This document shows, one piece after another, positions 8,551 to 18,121 of a stretch of DNA of 64,000 nucleotides. Every line of letters begins with the position of its first letter. Position 1 is the first letter of the stretch. The position numbers and the translations under genes were made by a program. The DNA comes from Paenibacillus naphthalenovorans (lineage in GTDB: Bacteria > Bacillota > Bacilli > Paenibacillales > NBRC-103111), in the NCBI RefSeq assembly GCF_900099895.1, contig NZ_FNDY01000002.1, positions 62,001 through 126,000 of the forward strand, given 5' to 3'. The notes under the pieces were generated by a model. That model saw only the letters and a list, made by a program, of their open reading frames with translations. It was not told the origin of the DNA and searched no databases.

Positions 8551-9051
8551 TTATACTTTCTCGCCCTGCATCCGCTTTTGCGTGATATAGTCAGTTTCGT
8601 AGTAAGCCAGTTCATCGCGGAGCGTTTCGAAAATTTTCGAAAGCTCAATCGTCAAATCCCTTACTTCGCGGGTCGGCTTTTTGCGGAAACGGATGGCATC
8701 CTGTCCGGTATAAGCATATCTGCCGTCCTCGGAGTAGCATTCATTTTTGGGATAAAAGAAATTGTTTACGCAGCTATGATACACTTCATACAAAACCTTT
8801 TCGGCATACTCCACGTTGAAATTGGGACGGCGGAGAGCCACGCCAAGCTTCTCGTAAGACACTTCGGAAAAAACAAGCAGATGTCTAATATCAGATAAAT
8901 ACCCTTTGTAAAATTCTTCCATTGCTTCATCTTTGTCTGTATTTAGCTGCTGCAGAGAGCGTTCATTCAAAAATGTTTCCATTTTTGCAATTGCTTCGCT
9001 CAGCTTCGCTCTTGTTGTTTCACAAAGATTTTTAACGTTAAACACTGCCAT
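8551..9051 (-). CDS. ypuI: YpuI family protein (DUF3907)
   Basis: 166 residues, soluble and mostly helical, no signal peptide or membrane segment. The N-terminal VKNLCETTRAKLS and the tract VLYEVYHSCVNNFFYPKNECYSEDGRYAYTG resemble the conserved YpuI protein of Bacillales, whose function is unknown. The assignment is from memory of that family's pattern and is not certain. The gene is monocistronic: a terminator follows and 200 nt separate it from the divergently transcribed subtilase. Confidence 0.7.
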   Translation of the reverse strand: MAVFNVKNLCETTRAKLSEAIAKMETFLNERSLQQLNTDKDEAMEEFYKGYLSDIRHLLVFSEVSYEKLGVALRRPNFNVEYAEKVLYEVYHSCVNNFFYPKNECYSEDGRYAYTGQDAIRFRKKPTREVRDLTIELSKIFETLRDELAYYETDYITQKRMQGEKV

Positions 9052-9268
9052 AGCTTAAATAGACCTCCTCAACTTAAAAAACAACATTGGGTACTTAAAA
9101 TGACCTTGATCCCATCCTACCATAAATCCCGCATAAAAGTAACATGAAAAAAGTCTAAAAATATAACTTCGCCCATTTCAGAGATTCGTCCCGTTTGGAT
9201 AACATTGCTGTAATGGCAAACCGGCGATCAAGGGAAAGCTAACGGCAAACATTTAGGAGGCAGCAACT

Positions 9269-11134
9269 ATGTGGAAATACGTGATGTCCGTTCTGCTTGT
9301 GATTGCCGGCGTGGCGCTGCTCTTCCCCCGGGGAGAACAGGCGCCCGCACCTGAAACGGTAACCCCCGCAGCCGAGCTGCAAATGAAACAAATGACGCTA
9401 AATCAGGACCTTGCCAGAACTGACGAACTCTGCCGCAGTGAATGCAGCATGGTGCTTCACCGTACTGTGCAGGAACTGAGAACCAAGGAAAGCGGTCAAG
9501 CGATGGAAACCTTAAAAAAAGTACAAGCCGAGCATCCTCACATGGAACTGCTCGCTTGGACCAAAACACAGCAGCCGTTAGAGCAAAGTGCGGCAGCCGG
9601 CGGTTTGCCGGGCACGGTTCGTCCGACGATCGAGCCCTTCCTTAAAAAAGCCAAGCGGCAAGTCGATTCAGGTCAAGCTTATCAGTCAAAAGCGATCCAT
9701 GCCGACGGAAGCACCTATTTTGTCATCGGCGTTCCTTCCGAAGACGGCTCAGCCGGTCTTGTGGGTGCAGTTCGCCAACAGATTTTACAGCAAGTGGCCG
9801 ATCACCAGCTCAAAAACTTGCGGATCGTCGCTTATCCGGGCGAAGGACGCTACAAGATTAAATCAGTGGATGCCAATTCACTCCAGGACGTCCGGGTCGA
9901 TCATCCTGAAGACAACGAAGGCACCAGCCACTACCATGTCAATCAGGTCGTTGTAAAATTCAAGAAGGAACCGGCGGAAAGCGAGCTTACCCGAATCCGC
10001 AAAGATATCGGCGGCAGTCCATTCCGCAAGCTGGGCTCTACTTACGTGTTTGAATCAGGAAATATGGAAGCCAAACAAATGATGGACTATTTCAAGCAAT
10101 GGAACATCGAATATGCCGAGCCGCATTTTCTTTATTTAACCAACCAAACGGAAATCAATAATCCGGAAACAGAGGCGACGGTGTTCACGCCAAACGATTC
10201 GCTTTACCAGCGCTATCAATGGAATTTGCCGCAAATTGAGACCGAAGCCGGCTGGAACATTACCAGAGGCTCTCAGGACGTTGTTGTAGCCGTTGTAGAT
10301 ACCGGTGTCGATATTAATCACCCGGATCTTAGCAAGCAGCTGGTCAGCGGCTATAACGTAGTCAATCCGGAATCCCAGCCCATGGATGATGTCGGCCACG
10401 GGACCCATGTAGCCGGAGTCGTCGGAGCGCTGGTCAACAACAACCTGGGGGTCGCCGGAATGAGCTGGTATAACCGGATTATGCCGATCAAGGTGCTGGA
10501 TAAATCCGGGGCAGGAAGCACCTATGCCGTTGCCCAGGGCATCATATGGGCGACCGATCACGGTGCGAAGGTCATTAACATGAGTCTGGGCAATTATGCC
10601 GATTCCCAGTTTCTCCACGATGCCATCAAATATGCATTCGACCGCGACGTCGTACTGATTGCAGCGAGCGGAAACGACAATACGGAGCAGCCCGGCTACC
10701 CTGCCGCATACCCGGAAGTGTTCGCGGTTGCCGCAGTGGATGCCCGGAAGTCGAAAGCATCGTTCTCCAATTACGGGGATTATATCGATGCGGCCGCACC
10801 AGGCGTCAGCATTGCAAGCACTTATCCGCAAAGCCAATATGCGGCGCTCTCCGGCACTTCCATGGCCAGCCCGCATGTTACCGCCCTGGCTGCATTGATT
10901 CGTTCCGTTAACCCCAATCTGAAGAACACCGAGGTTATGCAGCTGATAAGGGACACGGCAACGGACCTCGGGACCTCCGGCAAAGACAAATATTTCGGCC
11001 ATGGCCTGATCGACGTCGTGGCCGCGCTGCAGGCCGCTAAGCCGACAACCGCCGGCCAGGAAGCGGTGAATGCCCCGAACGAAACGGGCTTGATCGGTTG
11101 GCCGGAATGGTTGAGGCGGCTGTTCTATCAATAA
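9269..11134 (+). CDS. Secreted/membrane-anchored subtilisin-like serine protease (S8)
   Basis: 621 residues. Residues 5-20 form a hydrophobic signal-anchor. A long region to about residue 220 matches nothing I recognise and is followed by a fervidolysin-type propeptide (VNQVVVKFKKE to YAEPHFLYL). The catalytic triad is complete: Asp344 in VVDTGVDINHPDL, His377 in GHGTHVAGV, and Ser531 in SGTSMASPHV; the oxyanion Asn lies in AASGNDN. It should be exported and self-processed, degrading extracellular or wall-associated protein. It is the only plus-strand gene in the first 32 kb, with AGGAGG nine nt before the ATG, and faces the RNase P RNA gene. Confidence 0.93.
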   Translation: MWKYVMSVLLVIAGVALLFPRGEQAPAPETVTPAAELQMKQMTLNQDLARTDELCRSECSMVLHRTVQELRTKESGQAMETLKKVQAEHPHMELLAWTKTQQPLEQSAAAGGLPGTVRPTIEPFLKKAKRQVDSGQAYQSKAIHADGSTYFVIGVPSEDGSAGLVGAVRQQILQQVADHQLKNLRIVAYPGEGRYKIKSVDANSLQDVRVDHPEDNEGTSHYHVNQVVVKFKKEPAESELTRIRKDIGGSPFRKLGSTYVFESGNMEAKQMMDYFKQWNIEYAEPHFLYLTNQTEINNPETEATVFTPNDSLYQRYQWNLPQIETEAGWNITRGSQDVVVAVVDTGVDINHPDLSKQLVSGYNVVNPESQPMDDVGHGTHVAGVVGALVNNNLGVAGMSWYNRIMPIKVLDKSGAGSTYAVAQGIIWATDHGAKVINMSLGNYADSQFLHDAIKYAFDRDVVLIAASGNDNTEQPGYPAAYPEVFAVAAVDARKSKASFSNYGDYIDAAAPGVSIASTYPQSQYAALSGTSMASPHVTALAALIRSVNPNLKNTEVMQLIRDTATDLGTSGKDKYFGHGLIDVVAALQAAKPTTAGQEAVNAPNETGLIGWPEWLRRLFYQ

Positions 11135-11136
11135 AC

Positions 11137-11175
11137 GAAAAAAAACAAAGAACCGCCTCTTGAAGCGGTTCTTTG
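11137..11175 (-). terminator. Terminator between subtilase and rnpB, probably bidirectional
   Basis: Stem CAAAGAACCGC/GCGGTTCTTTG with an 8-nt loop. On the minus strand it is followed by an uninterrupted T run (A run at 11138-11145 on plus), ideal for ending rnpB. On the plus strand only TTT follows, but it stands 11 nt after the subtilase stop. Confidence 0.85.
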
Positions 11176-11191
11176 CACATATCCAGAAAGC

Positions 11192-11637
11192 CTTCTATTG
11201 CATAATGGCTGAAAGAAAGTTTGCCATAAGCCGGGTTCTGTACTTCCAGTGGTCGTAACGGGAGCCACCCTGCCACCGTTGAAGCGACAATCATCTATCT
11301 AGGCCAGACATTGCTGCCTGGCTCAAGCGACCAACCCGAACGCGTCTCGGGCAAAGACTGTCCCTGACGGGACATGCGTTCCTCTAGGTCTTGCTCCAAA
11401 TGGGGTTTACCAGGAGCGATGTCACCATAGCTCCTCGTGGTCTCTTACACCACGGTTCCACCCTTGCCTGTGCTTGCGGGTCGCCCCGCTGCCATCGGCG
11501 GTCCATTTCTGTGGCACTAGCCTTCAGCTCGCGCTGACTGGACGTTATCCAGCATTCTGCCCTGCGGAGCCCGGACTTTCCTCTCGTGGCATCAAGCCAC
11601 CAGCGATTGTCTGTCAAACTTTCTTTTGCAATAGATG
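11192..11637 (-). ncRNA. rnpB: RNase P RNA, type A
   Basis: Catalytic RNA that matures tRNA 5' ends. Read on the minus strand it shows GAGGAAAGTCCGGGCTCC, AGGGCAGAATGCTGG, CACAGAAATGGACCGCCGATGG, GGTAAGGGTG-like GGCAAGGGTGG, GGTAAACCCC, TAGATAGATGATTG and ACAGAACCCGGCTTAT, in the same order as the E. coli RNA. That is the ancestral type A fold, not the type B fold of Bacillus subtilis. The P1 stem is AAGAAAGTTTG/CAAACTTTCTTT (11615-11626 with 11212-11223). A further 9-nt match TCTATTGCA/TGCAATAGA outside it would lengthen P1. Ends are estimated from these helices and the promoter at 11647-11675; core is about 11210-11628. Confidence 0.93.
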
Positions 11638-11646
11638 CCATGAGAT

Positions 11647-11675
11647 AGTATACAAGGAATCTCACCAAAAAACAA
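11647..11675 (-). promoter_or_regulatory. Promoter of rnpB
   Basis: TTGTTT, 17-nt spacer, TATACT on the minus strand. The expected transcription start near 11640 falls at the 5' end of the extended P1 stem, which supports both calls. Confidence 0.7.
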
Positions 11676-11695
11676 CTGCCGTATTTTAGAATGAT

Positions 11696-12811
11696 CTACA
11701 CAAAACGGAACGGTTCTGTATGAATTCGCGAAGCGACGACCGCTGTCGCCCATTTTCTTTCGGCAAGCTTTCGCTGCAGGTATTCGGCAACGCCCTGCTT
11801 CATAATTTTCTCTACGTTATGACCGGGATCAATAAGGGCTATGCCGGCGGCCAAAGCATCGTGAGCCGTATGGTAATCGATATCGCCGGTAATCAGAACA
11901 TCTGCGCCGGCAAACATCGCGTGCTTGACATAACGGCTTCCCGATCCTCCGAGTACGGCGGCTTTGCGGATAACGCGGTCCGGATCTCCGACCACACGCA
12001 GCATAGGAACATCAAAGGCCTGCTTCACCTGCTCGCACAGCTCTGCTAGCGTAACCGGCTTGGGCAGCTTGCCTGCCCGCCCCAGACCGAACGTGCGCGT
12101 CTTCAGATCGAGAGCATACAAATCGTAGGCCACTTCCTCGTAAGGATGCGTCTTCAGCATGGCTTGGACGACTTTGCGCTCCACGCTTTGCGGCACGATC
12201 GTTTCCACACGCACCTCTTTGACTTCCTCGAGCTTTCCGGTCTTACCAATGAACGGGTCTGTACCCTCGCCCGGTTTAAAGGTGCCCGTTCCCTCGATGT
12301 TGAAGCTGCAGTGACTGTATTTGCCTATCCCGCCGGCACCCGCGTCGAACATCGCCTGCCTGACCTTCTCCGCATGATCTGCCGGTACAAACACAACCAG
12401 CTTCTTCAGCTTATCCGTATGCACTTCATCCAGAGGCTCCGTAACGGTCATCCCGATCGCTTCCGCCATCATATCGTTAATTCCGCCATCCGCCACATCC
12501 AGATTCGTATGCGCAATATAAACGGCGATATCATGCTTGATCAGCTTCTCATACAGCCGCCCCGCAGGGGTATCGGTTTGAATATGCGGCAGAGGACGGT
12601 AAATAATCGCGTGATGGGCGATGATCAAGTCAGCTCCTTCCCGAATCGCCTCGTCCGCCACCTCTTCGGTGACATCCAACGCAACAAGCACTTTGCGTAT
12701 ATCCTTTTGCAGCGTACCGATTTGCAAACCGATCCTGTCACCCTCTACGGCATATGATTTCGGAGCCAGCTCCTCCATTAGGCCGATCACGGTTTGTCCT
12801 TTGGCGTACAC
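11696..12811 (-). CDS. Nif3-like dinuclear metal-centre protein (YqfO)
   Basis: 371 residues, the long form with a PII-like/CutA-like insert in the middle (roughly residues 130-230) found in Firmicutes. Metal ligands visible: IIAHHAIIY near residue 64, AHTNLD near residue 100, and GDIDYHTAHDA plus a late LIDPGHNVE in the C-terminal half. Members bind two metal ions; some homologues act as GTP cyclohydrolase-like or regulatory proteins, but the cellular role is unsettled. The start overlaps the end of trmK by 25 nt, as in the B. subtilis yqfN-yqfO pair, so the two are co-translated. Confidence 0.9.
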   Translation of the reverse strand: MYAKGQTVIGLMEELAPKSYAVEGDRIGLQIGTLQKDIRKVLVALDVTEEVADEAIREGADLIIAHHAIIYRPLPHIQTDTPAGRLYEKLIKHDIAVYIAHTNLDVADGGINDMMAEAIGMTVTEPLDEVHTDKLKKLVVFVPADHAEKVRQAMFDAGAGGIGKYSHCSFNIEGTGTFKPGEGTDPFIGKTGKLEEVKEVRVETIVPQSVERKVVQAMLKTHPYEEVAYDLYALDLKTRTFGLGRAGKLPKPVTLAELCEQVKQAFDVPMLRVVGDPDRVIRKAAVLGGSGSRYVKHAMFAGADVLITGDIDYHTAHDALAAGIALIDPGHNVEKIMKQGVAEYLQRKLAERKWATAVVASRIHTEPFRFV

Positions 12812-13551
12812 AGCTCAAGCACCTCCTTGATTCGTTGCATTTCCCTTTTGATCTCTGCTTCCTTGCTGCGCGATGCTTCCAATTCGGAATGCGACAGCCG
12901 CTCGCAAATACGGTTGAGCTTCTCCAACTCGTTAAGCCACTTGTCGATCCAGACCTGCGATGCCTCCCGGAGCAAGAAAGGCCCCATCTGCAGCATGAGC
13001 TTCCGATCCGCGATCAGTCCGCCCGGCAGCGTTCGGGATGCGTACAATTCATTGTTGCCATACGGAGCCAGATCTGTGGGGACGGCTGTTAAAATTTCAT
13101 AGGTTTTGCCGTCCTCCCGCATGATTTTCTCCCCTGTAAGCACCCATTCATGGTCCAACAGCCACTGCCTGACGTTGGCTTCCCCTACATTGGGCTGCAG
13201 CACCAGCCGGCGAACACCGGCAAGCTTGCTTATCCCCGCTTCCAGTATGGAGGCGATAAGGGTGCCGCCCATACCTGCGATCGTAATGACGTCCACTTCC
13301 CCCGGCGAGATCACCTGCAGTCCGTCACCGAGCCTTACATCGATGATCCCGTCGAGTCCCGCCGACCGGACCTGTTTCAAGGCCGCTTCGAACGGCCCTG
13401 CATTCACTTCTCCGGCCACACCGCGGAGGATGGTTCCCTGCTGCGCCAGAAAGGACGGCAGCAGCGCGTGATCGGACCCGATATCCGCCAGGCGGCTGCC
13501 GGCCGGAACCTCCTGCGCAATCATTTCCAGTCGTTTTGACAATCGAATCAT
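12787..13551 (-). CDS. trmK: tRNA (adenine22-N1)-methyltransferase TrmK
   Basis: 254 residues. The N-terminal SAM-binding motif is LADIGSDHALLPSFL (residues ~21-35). The MTase core has the TrmK signature ITIAGMGGTLIASIL (~90-105) and LQPNVGEANVRQWL, followed by a C-terminal coiled-coil extension with many Glu/Lys. It methylates A22 in the D-loop of tRNAs. The start ATG follows the upstream membrane-protein TAG without a gap. The end overlaps nif3-like. The context downstream of sigA is that of B. subtilis yqfN. Confidence 0.92.
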   Translation of the reverse strand: MIRLSKRLEMIAQEVPAGSRLADIGSDHALLPSFLAQQGTILRGVAGEVNAGPFEAALKQVRSAGLDGIIDVRLGDGLQVISPGEVDVITIAGMGGTLIASILEAGISKLAGVRRLVLQPNVGEANVRQWLLDHEWVLTGEKIMREDGKTYEILTAVPTDLAPYGNNELYASRTLPGGLIADRKLMLQMGPFLLREASQVWIDKWLNELEKLNRICERLSHSELEASRSKEAEIKREMQRIKEVLELCTPKDKP

Positions 13552-14394
13552 CTATACAACCCACTCAGTCCATTTTTTTCTCCAAGCAAACAGCAGCCCG
13601 GCCTGCGCCAGCAGCTTGCTTAACAACAGCCATTGCACGGTTTGGGAGCCGTATTTTTCAGCATAAAGCATAGCATATAATTCGGGCATATACCAAACAA
13701 TTAAACTTAGCAGGAAAAAAACCAGCCCGGCCTGACTGTTCTTCTCATGAATTATCCAAGACATCCAGCAGAAGAGAATGGCCAGCGGCATCCAGCTCAG
13801 CTGCAGCGTGATCCACGATAGCGTCTCCAGTTGATAGTGCAGCAGCCAGCCATAGCAGAACACCAAACTGACCCAGCCGCATAGCTGGAACAGCGCCAAT
13901 CTGGCCAAAAGACCGGTCAGGATCCAAACCACGCTGCACAGCGCAACGTAGGCAACGACCGGCACCGAAGCCTGAACACCATGCAGCCTCAGTAAATAAA
14001 CACCGATAAACAGCAGGAACAATGAAGCCATTCCAATCCATAATTGGGCAGCCATAGGTTCCTTCTCAAGCTTGGAGGAGCCCCATCCATAACAGCCCGC
14101 TAAAAAAATAATGGAAATTCCTATTTGCATTGGTAATTCAAAAGCGTTAAAATTAAGAGCAGTAAAAGATAAAGCAATGATCAGCAGCAAACCCAGCATC
14201 CAGATTTTCCAATTGCTGTTTCGAATTTTACTTGGGGTGACACCGAATAAGCCGCCCTGTTCCTTCTTATCTTGATCCTGCTGGTGCATATCATAAATAT
14301 TCAATAAAAAATCACAGTAATGCTCAGGCAGCAGCTTGCTGCGCCGCCAGTGCTCGATCTCACGAACAATCATCTCTTTCTTTTTATCATCCAT
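13552..14394 (-). CDS. Polytopic membrane protein of unknown function between sigA and trmK
   Basis: 280 residues. The first ~60 are charged (EIEHWRRSKLLPEHYCDFLL), resembling the N-terminal helix of DUF2157-type membrane proteins. They are followed by about eight hydrophobic helices rich in Trp and Leu. The stop abuts the trmK ATG, so it is expressed with trmK and nif3-like. I recognise no catalytic motif and do not assign a function. Confidence 0.75.
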   Translation of the reverse strand: MDDKKKEMIVREIEHWRRSKLLPEHYCDFLLNIYDMHQQDQDKKEQGGLFGVTPSKIRNSNWKIWMLGLLLIIALSFTALNFNAFELPMQIGISIIFLAGCYGWGSSKLEKEPMAAQLWIGMASLFLLFIGVYLLRLHGVQASVPVVAYVALCSVVWILTGLLARLALFQLCGWVSLVFCYGWLLHYQLETLSWITLQLSWMPLAILFCWMSWIIHEKNSQAGLVFFLLSLIVWYMPELYAMLYAEKYGSQTVQWLLLSKLLAQAGLLFAWRKKWTEWVV

Positions 14395-14453
14395 AGGCCA
14401 TGTCTCCCCTAAGCCTGCATTTTTTTCATAATTGATTATCGGCCGCAGAATGA

Positions 14454-14495
14454 CAAAAAATTAGACCTAACCGCGCATCCATGCGCAGAAAGGTC
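14454..14495 (-). terminator. Terminator of the dnaG-sigA operon
   Basis: Minus-strand hairpin with outer GACCT/AGGTC and inner TGCGCAT/ATGCGC helices, followed by TAA and six T. It lies 14 nt past the sigA stop. Confidence 0.8.
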
Positions 14496-14508
14496 CAGGC
14501 ATACCCTT

Positions 14509-15630
14509 TTATTCAAGAAAATCTTTCAACCGTTTGCTTCGACTGGGATGACGAAGTTTGCGCAGCGCTTTAGCTTCAATCTGACGAATCCGTTCCCGGG
14601 TAACACCGAATACTTTACCGACTTCCTCCAATGTACGAGTACGGCCATCGTCCAAACCGAAGCGCAAGCGAAGCACATTCTCTTCACGCTCTGTCAGAGT
14701 GTCGAGCACATCCTCGAGCTGTTCCTTAAGCAGTTCGTAAGCCGCAGCGTCCGCAGGCGCAAGCGCTTCTTGATCTTCAATAAAGTCACCCAAATGGGAG
14801 TCGTCTTCTTCGCCAATCGGGGTTTCAAGGGATACCGGCTCCTGAGCGATTTTCATGATCTCCCGTACTTTATCGGTACTTAAGTCCATTTCCTTGGCGA
14901 TTTCTTCCGGCGTAGGTTCACGACCAAGCTCCTGCAGAAGCTGACGGGATACCCGGATCAGCTTATTGATCGTTTCAACCATATGTACCGGAATCCGGAT
15001 AGTTCTGGCCTGATCGGCAATGGCGCGAGTAATCGCCTGACGAATCCACCAGGTTGCGTAGGTGCTGAATTTGTAGCCTTTGGTATGATCGAATTTCTCT
15101 ACCGCTTTAATCAAGCCCATGTTGCCCTCTTGAATCAGGTCAAGGAACAGCATCCCGCGACCGACATAGCGCTTTGCGATGCTGACCACAAGCCGGAGGT
15201 TCGCTTCCGCCAAGCGGCGCTTGGCTTCTTCGTCGCCAAGCTCGATGCGTTTCGCTAAATCAACCTCATCCTCAGCAGAGAGCAGCGGAACCCTGCCGAT
15301 TTCCTTCAAGTACATCCGAACCGGATCGTTGATCTTGATCCCTGGAGGCAGCGACAAATCGTCATCAAAATGAAATTCGTCGTGATCATGCTCCATCGCA
15401 CCCATGTCATGGTCGTCATCCGCTTCGTTGCCGACATCAATACCCATCTCTTGAAGCTGCTCGAAAAACTCGTCAATTTGCTCCGGATCCTGGTCAAAAG
15501 GAGCAAGTTTTTCCATAATTTCTTTGTACGTGATTGCGGAACGCTTCTTTCCATGTTCAATCAGCTGTTCCTTTACTTGTTCCAACGTCAGTTCTGTCTC
15601 TATTTCCGTACGTTGATCGTTCGCCATCAT
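14509..15630 (-). CDS. sigA: Housekeeping RNA polymerase sigma factor SigA/RpoD
   Basis: 373 residues, the size of Bacillus SigA. Region 1.1 is followed by an acidic linker ([15 protein letters not shown]). Region 1.2 is [11 protein letters not shown], region 2 contains [15 protein letters not shown] and [14 protein letters not shown], region 3 [15 protein letters not shown], and region 4.2 [19 protein letters not shown]. It directs core polymerase to -35/-10 promoters. GGAGGAGGGAG precedes the tandem ATG ATG start. Located 48 nt after dnaG, with a terminator immediately downstream, it is the last gene of the yaiI-dnaG-sigA unit. Confidence 0.98.
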   Translation of the reverse strand: MMANDQRTEIETELTLEQVKEQLIEHGKKRSAITYKEIMEKLAPFDQDPEQIDEFFEQLQEMGIDVGNEADDDHDMGAMEHDHDEFHFDDDLSLPPGIKINDPVRMYLKEIGRVPLLSAEDEVDLAKRIELGDEEAKRRLAEANLRLVVSIAKRYVGRGMLFLDLIQEGNMGLIKAVEKFDHTKGYKFSTYATWWIRQAITRAIADQARTIRIPVHMVETINKLIRVSRQLLQELGREPTPEEIAKEMDLSTDKVREIMKIAQEPVSLETPIGEEDDSHLGDFIEDQEALAPADAAAYELLKEQLEDVLDTLTEREENVLRLRFGLDDGRTRTLEEVGKVFGVTRERIRQIEAKALRKLRHPSRSKRLKDFLE

Positions 15631-15678
15631 ACAACTCCCTCCTCCCTAGAATTTCAACCATTCACCGCTTGGTCGGCT

Positions 15679-17514
15679 TCAGGATGATTTCAACTGCTTT
15701 TCTAGGGAAATAATCTCACTGCCCAGCTGCAGTGCTCTAGGGATATCCCCTGAACGTTCTGCTTGCTTCACTTCTTCTTTCTTTAGCTCCAATGACTGCA
15801 ATAGAGGGTACTTCTTAATTTCCCGGATGTAATCGTCAATAACGGCATCGTTGATCCCGTTGCGGTTGTCTATTAAGGTCAGGGAACTGGCCAGGCTCTC
15901 CAATTTGTCATCCTGCAGCATACCTATGAATGTGCCGGCATTCGGCTCATACCCTTGGGCATAGTAGGAATACAAGTATGCGGCCAACGCCGCATGAGCC
16001 TCCACATTAAAACCGTCTCCCAACCGGCGCTCAACATAACCGGCTATATCCCGGTCCAGCATCATGACGGCAAGAAGCTGCCGCTCTGCGAATTGATACG
16101 CAGGAACCATAGAAGGGATTTCTTTCCGAGGCTTCCCGTTATTCATAACATTATTCCACGGATTGCCGTTATTATCCCCAGATCTTACGTTTTTTTCCGT
16201 TTGCAGACGGATTTCGTTCAAATTCTGCTGCAATGCTTCCAATGAATACCGGAATTCGGACGAAAGCTCTCTGAGATAATGTTCCCTCTCAATGGGTGAT
16301 GACAGTCCTGCAATCAGTTTGAGCGCCTGCTTGATGTACCGGAGCTTTTCTCCATCTTCCTGCAGCCTGTAATTGTTGCGAAAGTAAAGAAGTTTATATT
16401 TGATCGACGGTACGGCGGTTTCGATAACTTCCCGTACGAATCGTTCAGAACCATATTTAGCAATATACTCATCCGGATCGAGAGCATCGGGCAGCATGGC
16501 GATCCTGACTTGGCAGCCCGCGTTCTCGAGTAAAGGAATGCTTTTGTAGGCGGCGGTTTGCCCCGCCTGATCTCCGTCATAAACGACCGTCACCCGTTCG
16601 GCGAGCCGACGAATCGATTCTGCTTGCTCTGAAGTAAGAGCCGTACCCATCGTAGCTACACCATTTTTTATGCCTGCTTCCCATGCTCGAATCACATCCA
16701 TATACCCTTCGAACAGCACAATCTCCTGAGTTTTGCGAATTTGGGGTCTGGCCAGGTGAAGATTGTAAAGCGTCCGGCTTTTGTGGAAAAGCATAGATTC
16801 AGGACTGTTTAAATATTTGGGCTGCACATTGCCCATGGCTCTCCCGCCAAATGCGATAACCTGTCCCTTCCAATCATAAATCGGAAACATGATGCGGTCG
16901 CGAAACTTATCCACATAACCGTTTCCGTCATGTTTGGCCGAAAGCAGTCCGCCTTGCTCCATAAGCGGAAGAAAGTACTGTTTCTTGTCCAAAAGGTTGG
17001 TCAACGTATCCCACCTTGCAGGCGCGTATCCAAGCCCGAACGTTTCGATCAGCTTGTCATTCATTCCCCGATCCCGTAAATACGCTTTAGCCGCTTTCCC
17101 CTGTTCGGTGTTATGAAGGATATACTGATACAGCTTGGCTGCCATCTCATAGCCTTCCAGCAGCTTGGCGCGCTCCGCCTGCTCCTTTGTTTCTTCCTGT
17201 GCGTTTTGCAGACCAAAACCGACATCAAGATTGGCTTCGTTCGCCAGCTTGCGAACCGCCTGACCAAAGGACAGACCTTCCACCTCGGAAATAAAACGAA
17301 TGGCGTTACCCCCCGCTCCGCAACCGAAGCAGTGATAGATTTGCCTTTCCGGCGTAACGGTGAAGGACGGTGTTTTCTCAGAGTGAAAAGGACAGAGACC
17401 CTTGAGGTAATGACCCTGCTTTGTCAAGTGAACGTGCCGGCCGACAATTTCCACAATATCGTGGGCTTTGAGGACCGCGTCGATGACATGCTCGGGAATG
17501 CGTCCGTTACTCAT
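15679..17514 (-). CDS. dnaG: DNA primase DnaG
   Basis: 611 residues from the ATG at 17514, chosen because AAGGTGATT is 6 nt upstream and MSNGRIPEHVID is the family N-terminus; an ATG five codons earlier lacks a ribosome site. The zinc-binding motif CPFHSEKTPSF ... CFGCGAGG (C-x2-H-x17-C-x2-C) lies at ~40-65. The TOPRIM catalytic centre includes LFEGYMDVIRAWEAG and VVYDGDQAGQ. The C-terminal helicase-interacting domain follows residue ~440. It makes RNA primers for lagging-strand synthesis. Classic macromolecular-synthesis operon position before sigA. Confidence 0.97.
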   Translation of the reverse strand: MSNGRIPEHVIDAVLKAHDIVEIVGRHVHLTKQGHYLKGLCPFHSEKTPSFTVTPERQIYHCFGCGAGGNAIRFISEVEGLSFGQAVRKLANEANLDVGFGLQNAQEETKEQAERAKLLEGYEMAAKLYQYILHNTEQGKAAKAYLRDRGMNDKLIETFGLGYAPARWDTLTNLLDKKQYFLPLMEQGGLLSAKHDGNGYVDKFRDRIMFPIYDWKGQVIAFGGRAMGNVQPKYLNSPESMLFHKSRTLYNLHLARPQIRKTQEIVLFEGYMDVIRAWEAGIKNGVATMGTALTSEQAESIRRLAERVTVVYDGDQAGQTAAYKSIPLLENAGCQVRIAMLPDALDPDEYIAKYGSERFVREVIETAVPSIKYKLLYFRNNYRLQEDGEKLRYIKQALKLIAGLSSPIEREHYLRELSSEFRYSLEALQQNLNEIRLQTEKNVRSGDNNGNPWNNVMNNGKPRKEIPSMVPAYQFAERQLLAVMMLDRDIAGYVERRLGDGFNVEAHAALAAYLYSYYAQGYEPNAGTFIGMLQDDKLESLASSLTLIDNRNGINDAVIDDYIREIKKYPLLQSLELKKEEVKQAERSGDIPRALQLGSEIISLEKQLKSS

Positions 17515-17555
17515 CCTAATCACCTTCATTCAAATTAACACGTAATTACTATTCG

Positions 17556-18017
17556 CTACATTCCGGCATTCTCCTGCATGCGAGATAAAACTTTTGTCAA
17601 AGTTTGTAGAAATGCTTGGCGATCTTCGTCCGTAAAAGCTTTTGGACCCTTGGTATGCTTTCCCCCCCGCCGCAGCTTTGCCTGTTCATGCCGACGCTCA
17701 AGTAAAAACCCTATAGTCCGGTCACTGTACATTTGTCCGCGGTTGGACATCGCTATCGCTCTTCTGCCCAAACCCAGCATCGCAACTCCGAAATCCTGCG
17801 TAATCAATACATCTCCCGCCGAGATGCGGTTGGCGATATATAAATCAACGGATTGATCGGAGCGATCCACCTGAACAATCTCCACGCCTTCCGCCGGCTG
17901 AAGCAGGTGGTCAAACGAAGCGACCATCAGCACGCCGACCCCGAATTTAGCAGCGGTCTGTACGATTTCCGCTTTCACCGGGCATGCATCGGCATCCACT
18001 ACAATTTTATACGTCAT
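17556..18017 (-). CDS. YaiI/YqxD family protein (UPF0178, DUF188)
   Basis: 153 residues. Family marks are the N-terminal IVVDADACPVKAEI, a second acidic patch ISAGDVLITQDFGVAM, and RGQMYSDRTIGFLL. The aspartates suggest a PIN-like nuclease fold, but no activity is established. The start has GGTGGG nine nt upstream. It immediately precedes dnaG, as yqxD does in B. subtilis, and is probably co-transcribed with dnaG and sigA. Confidence 0.9.
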   Translation of the reverse strand: MTYKIVVDADACPVKAEIVQTAAKFGVGVLMVASFDHLLQPAEGVEIVQVDRSDQSVDLYIANRISAGDVLITQDFGVAMLGLGRRAIAMSNRGQMYSDRTIGFLLERRHEQAKLRRGGKHTKGPKAFTDEDRQAFLQTLTKVLSRMQENAGM

Positions 18018-18070
18018 TATGCACCCACCGGAATGTAACCAGGAATTATGACTGAAGTACTATCGTTAAT

Positions 18071-18099
18071 ATTATATACGATGAATTTGCAAAAAATCC
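18071..18099 (-). promoter_or_regulatory. Weak promoter candidate for yaiI-dnaG-sigA
   Basis: A perfect TATAAT lies 54 nt upstream of the yaiI start, but the hexamer 17 nt before it (GGATTT) is a poor -35. The only case for it is position in the gap between ppsR and yaiI. Confidence 0.3.
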
Positions 18100-18121
18100 T
18101 GCTTGAACCCCAAAATGAGGT

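Noticed and set aside
10136-11131. 331-codon minus-strand frame inside the subtilase
   Set aside because: The plus strand has a complete S8 protease with all catalytic residues; the antisense frame has no ribosome site.
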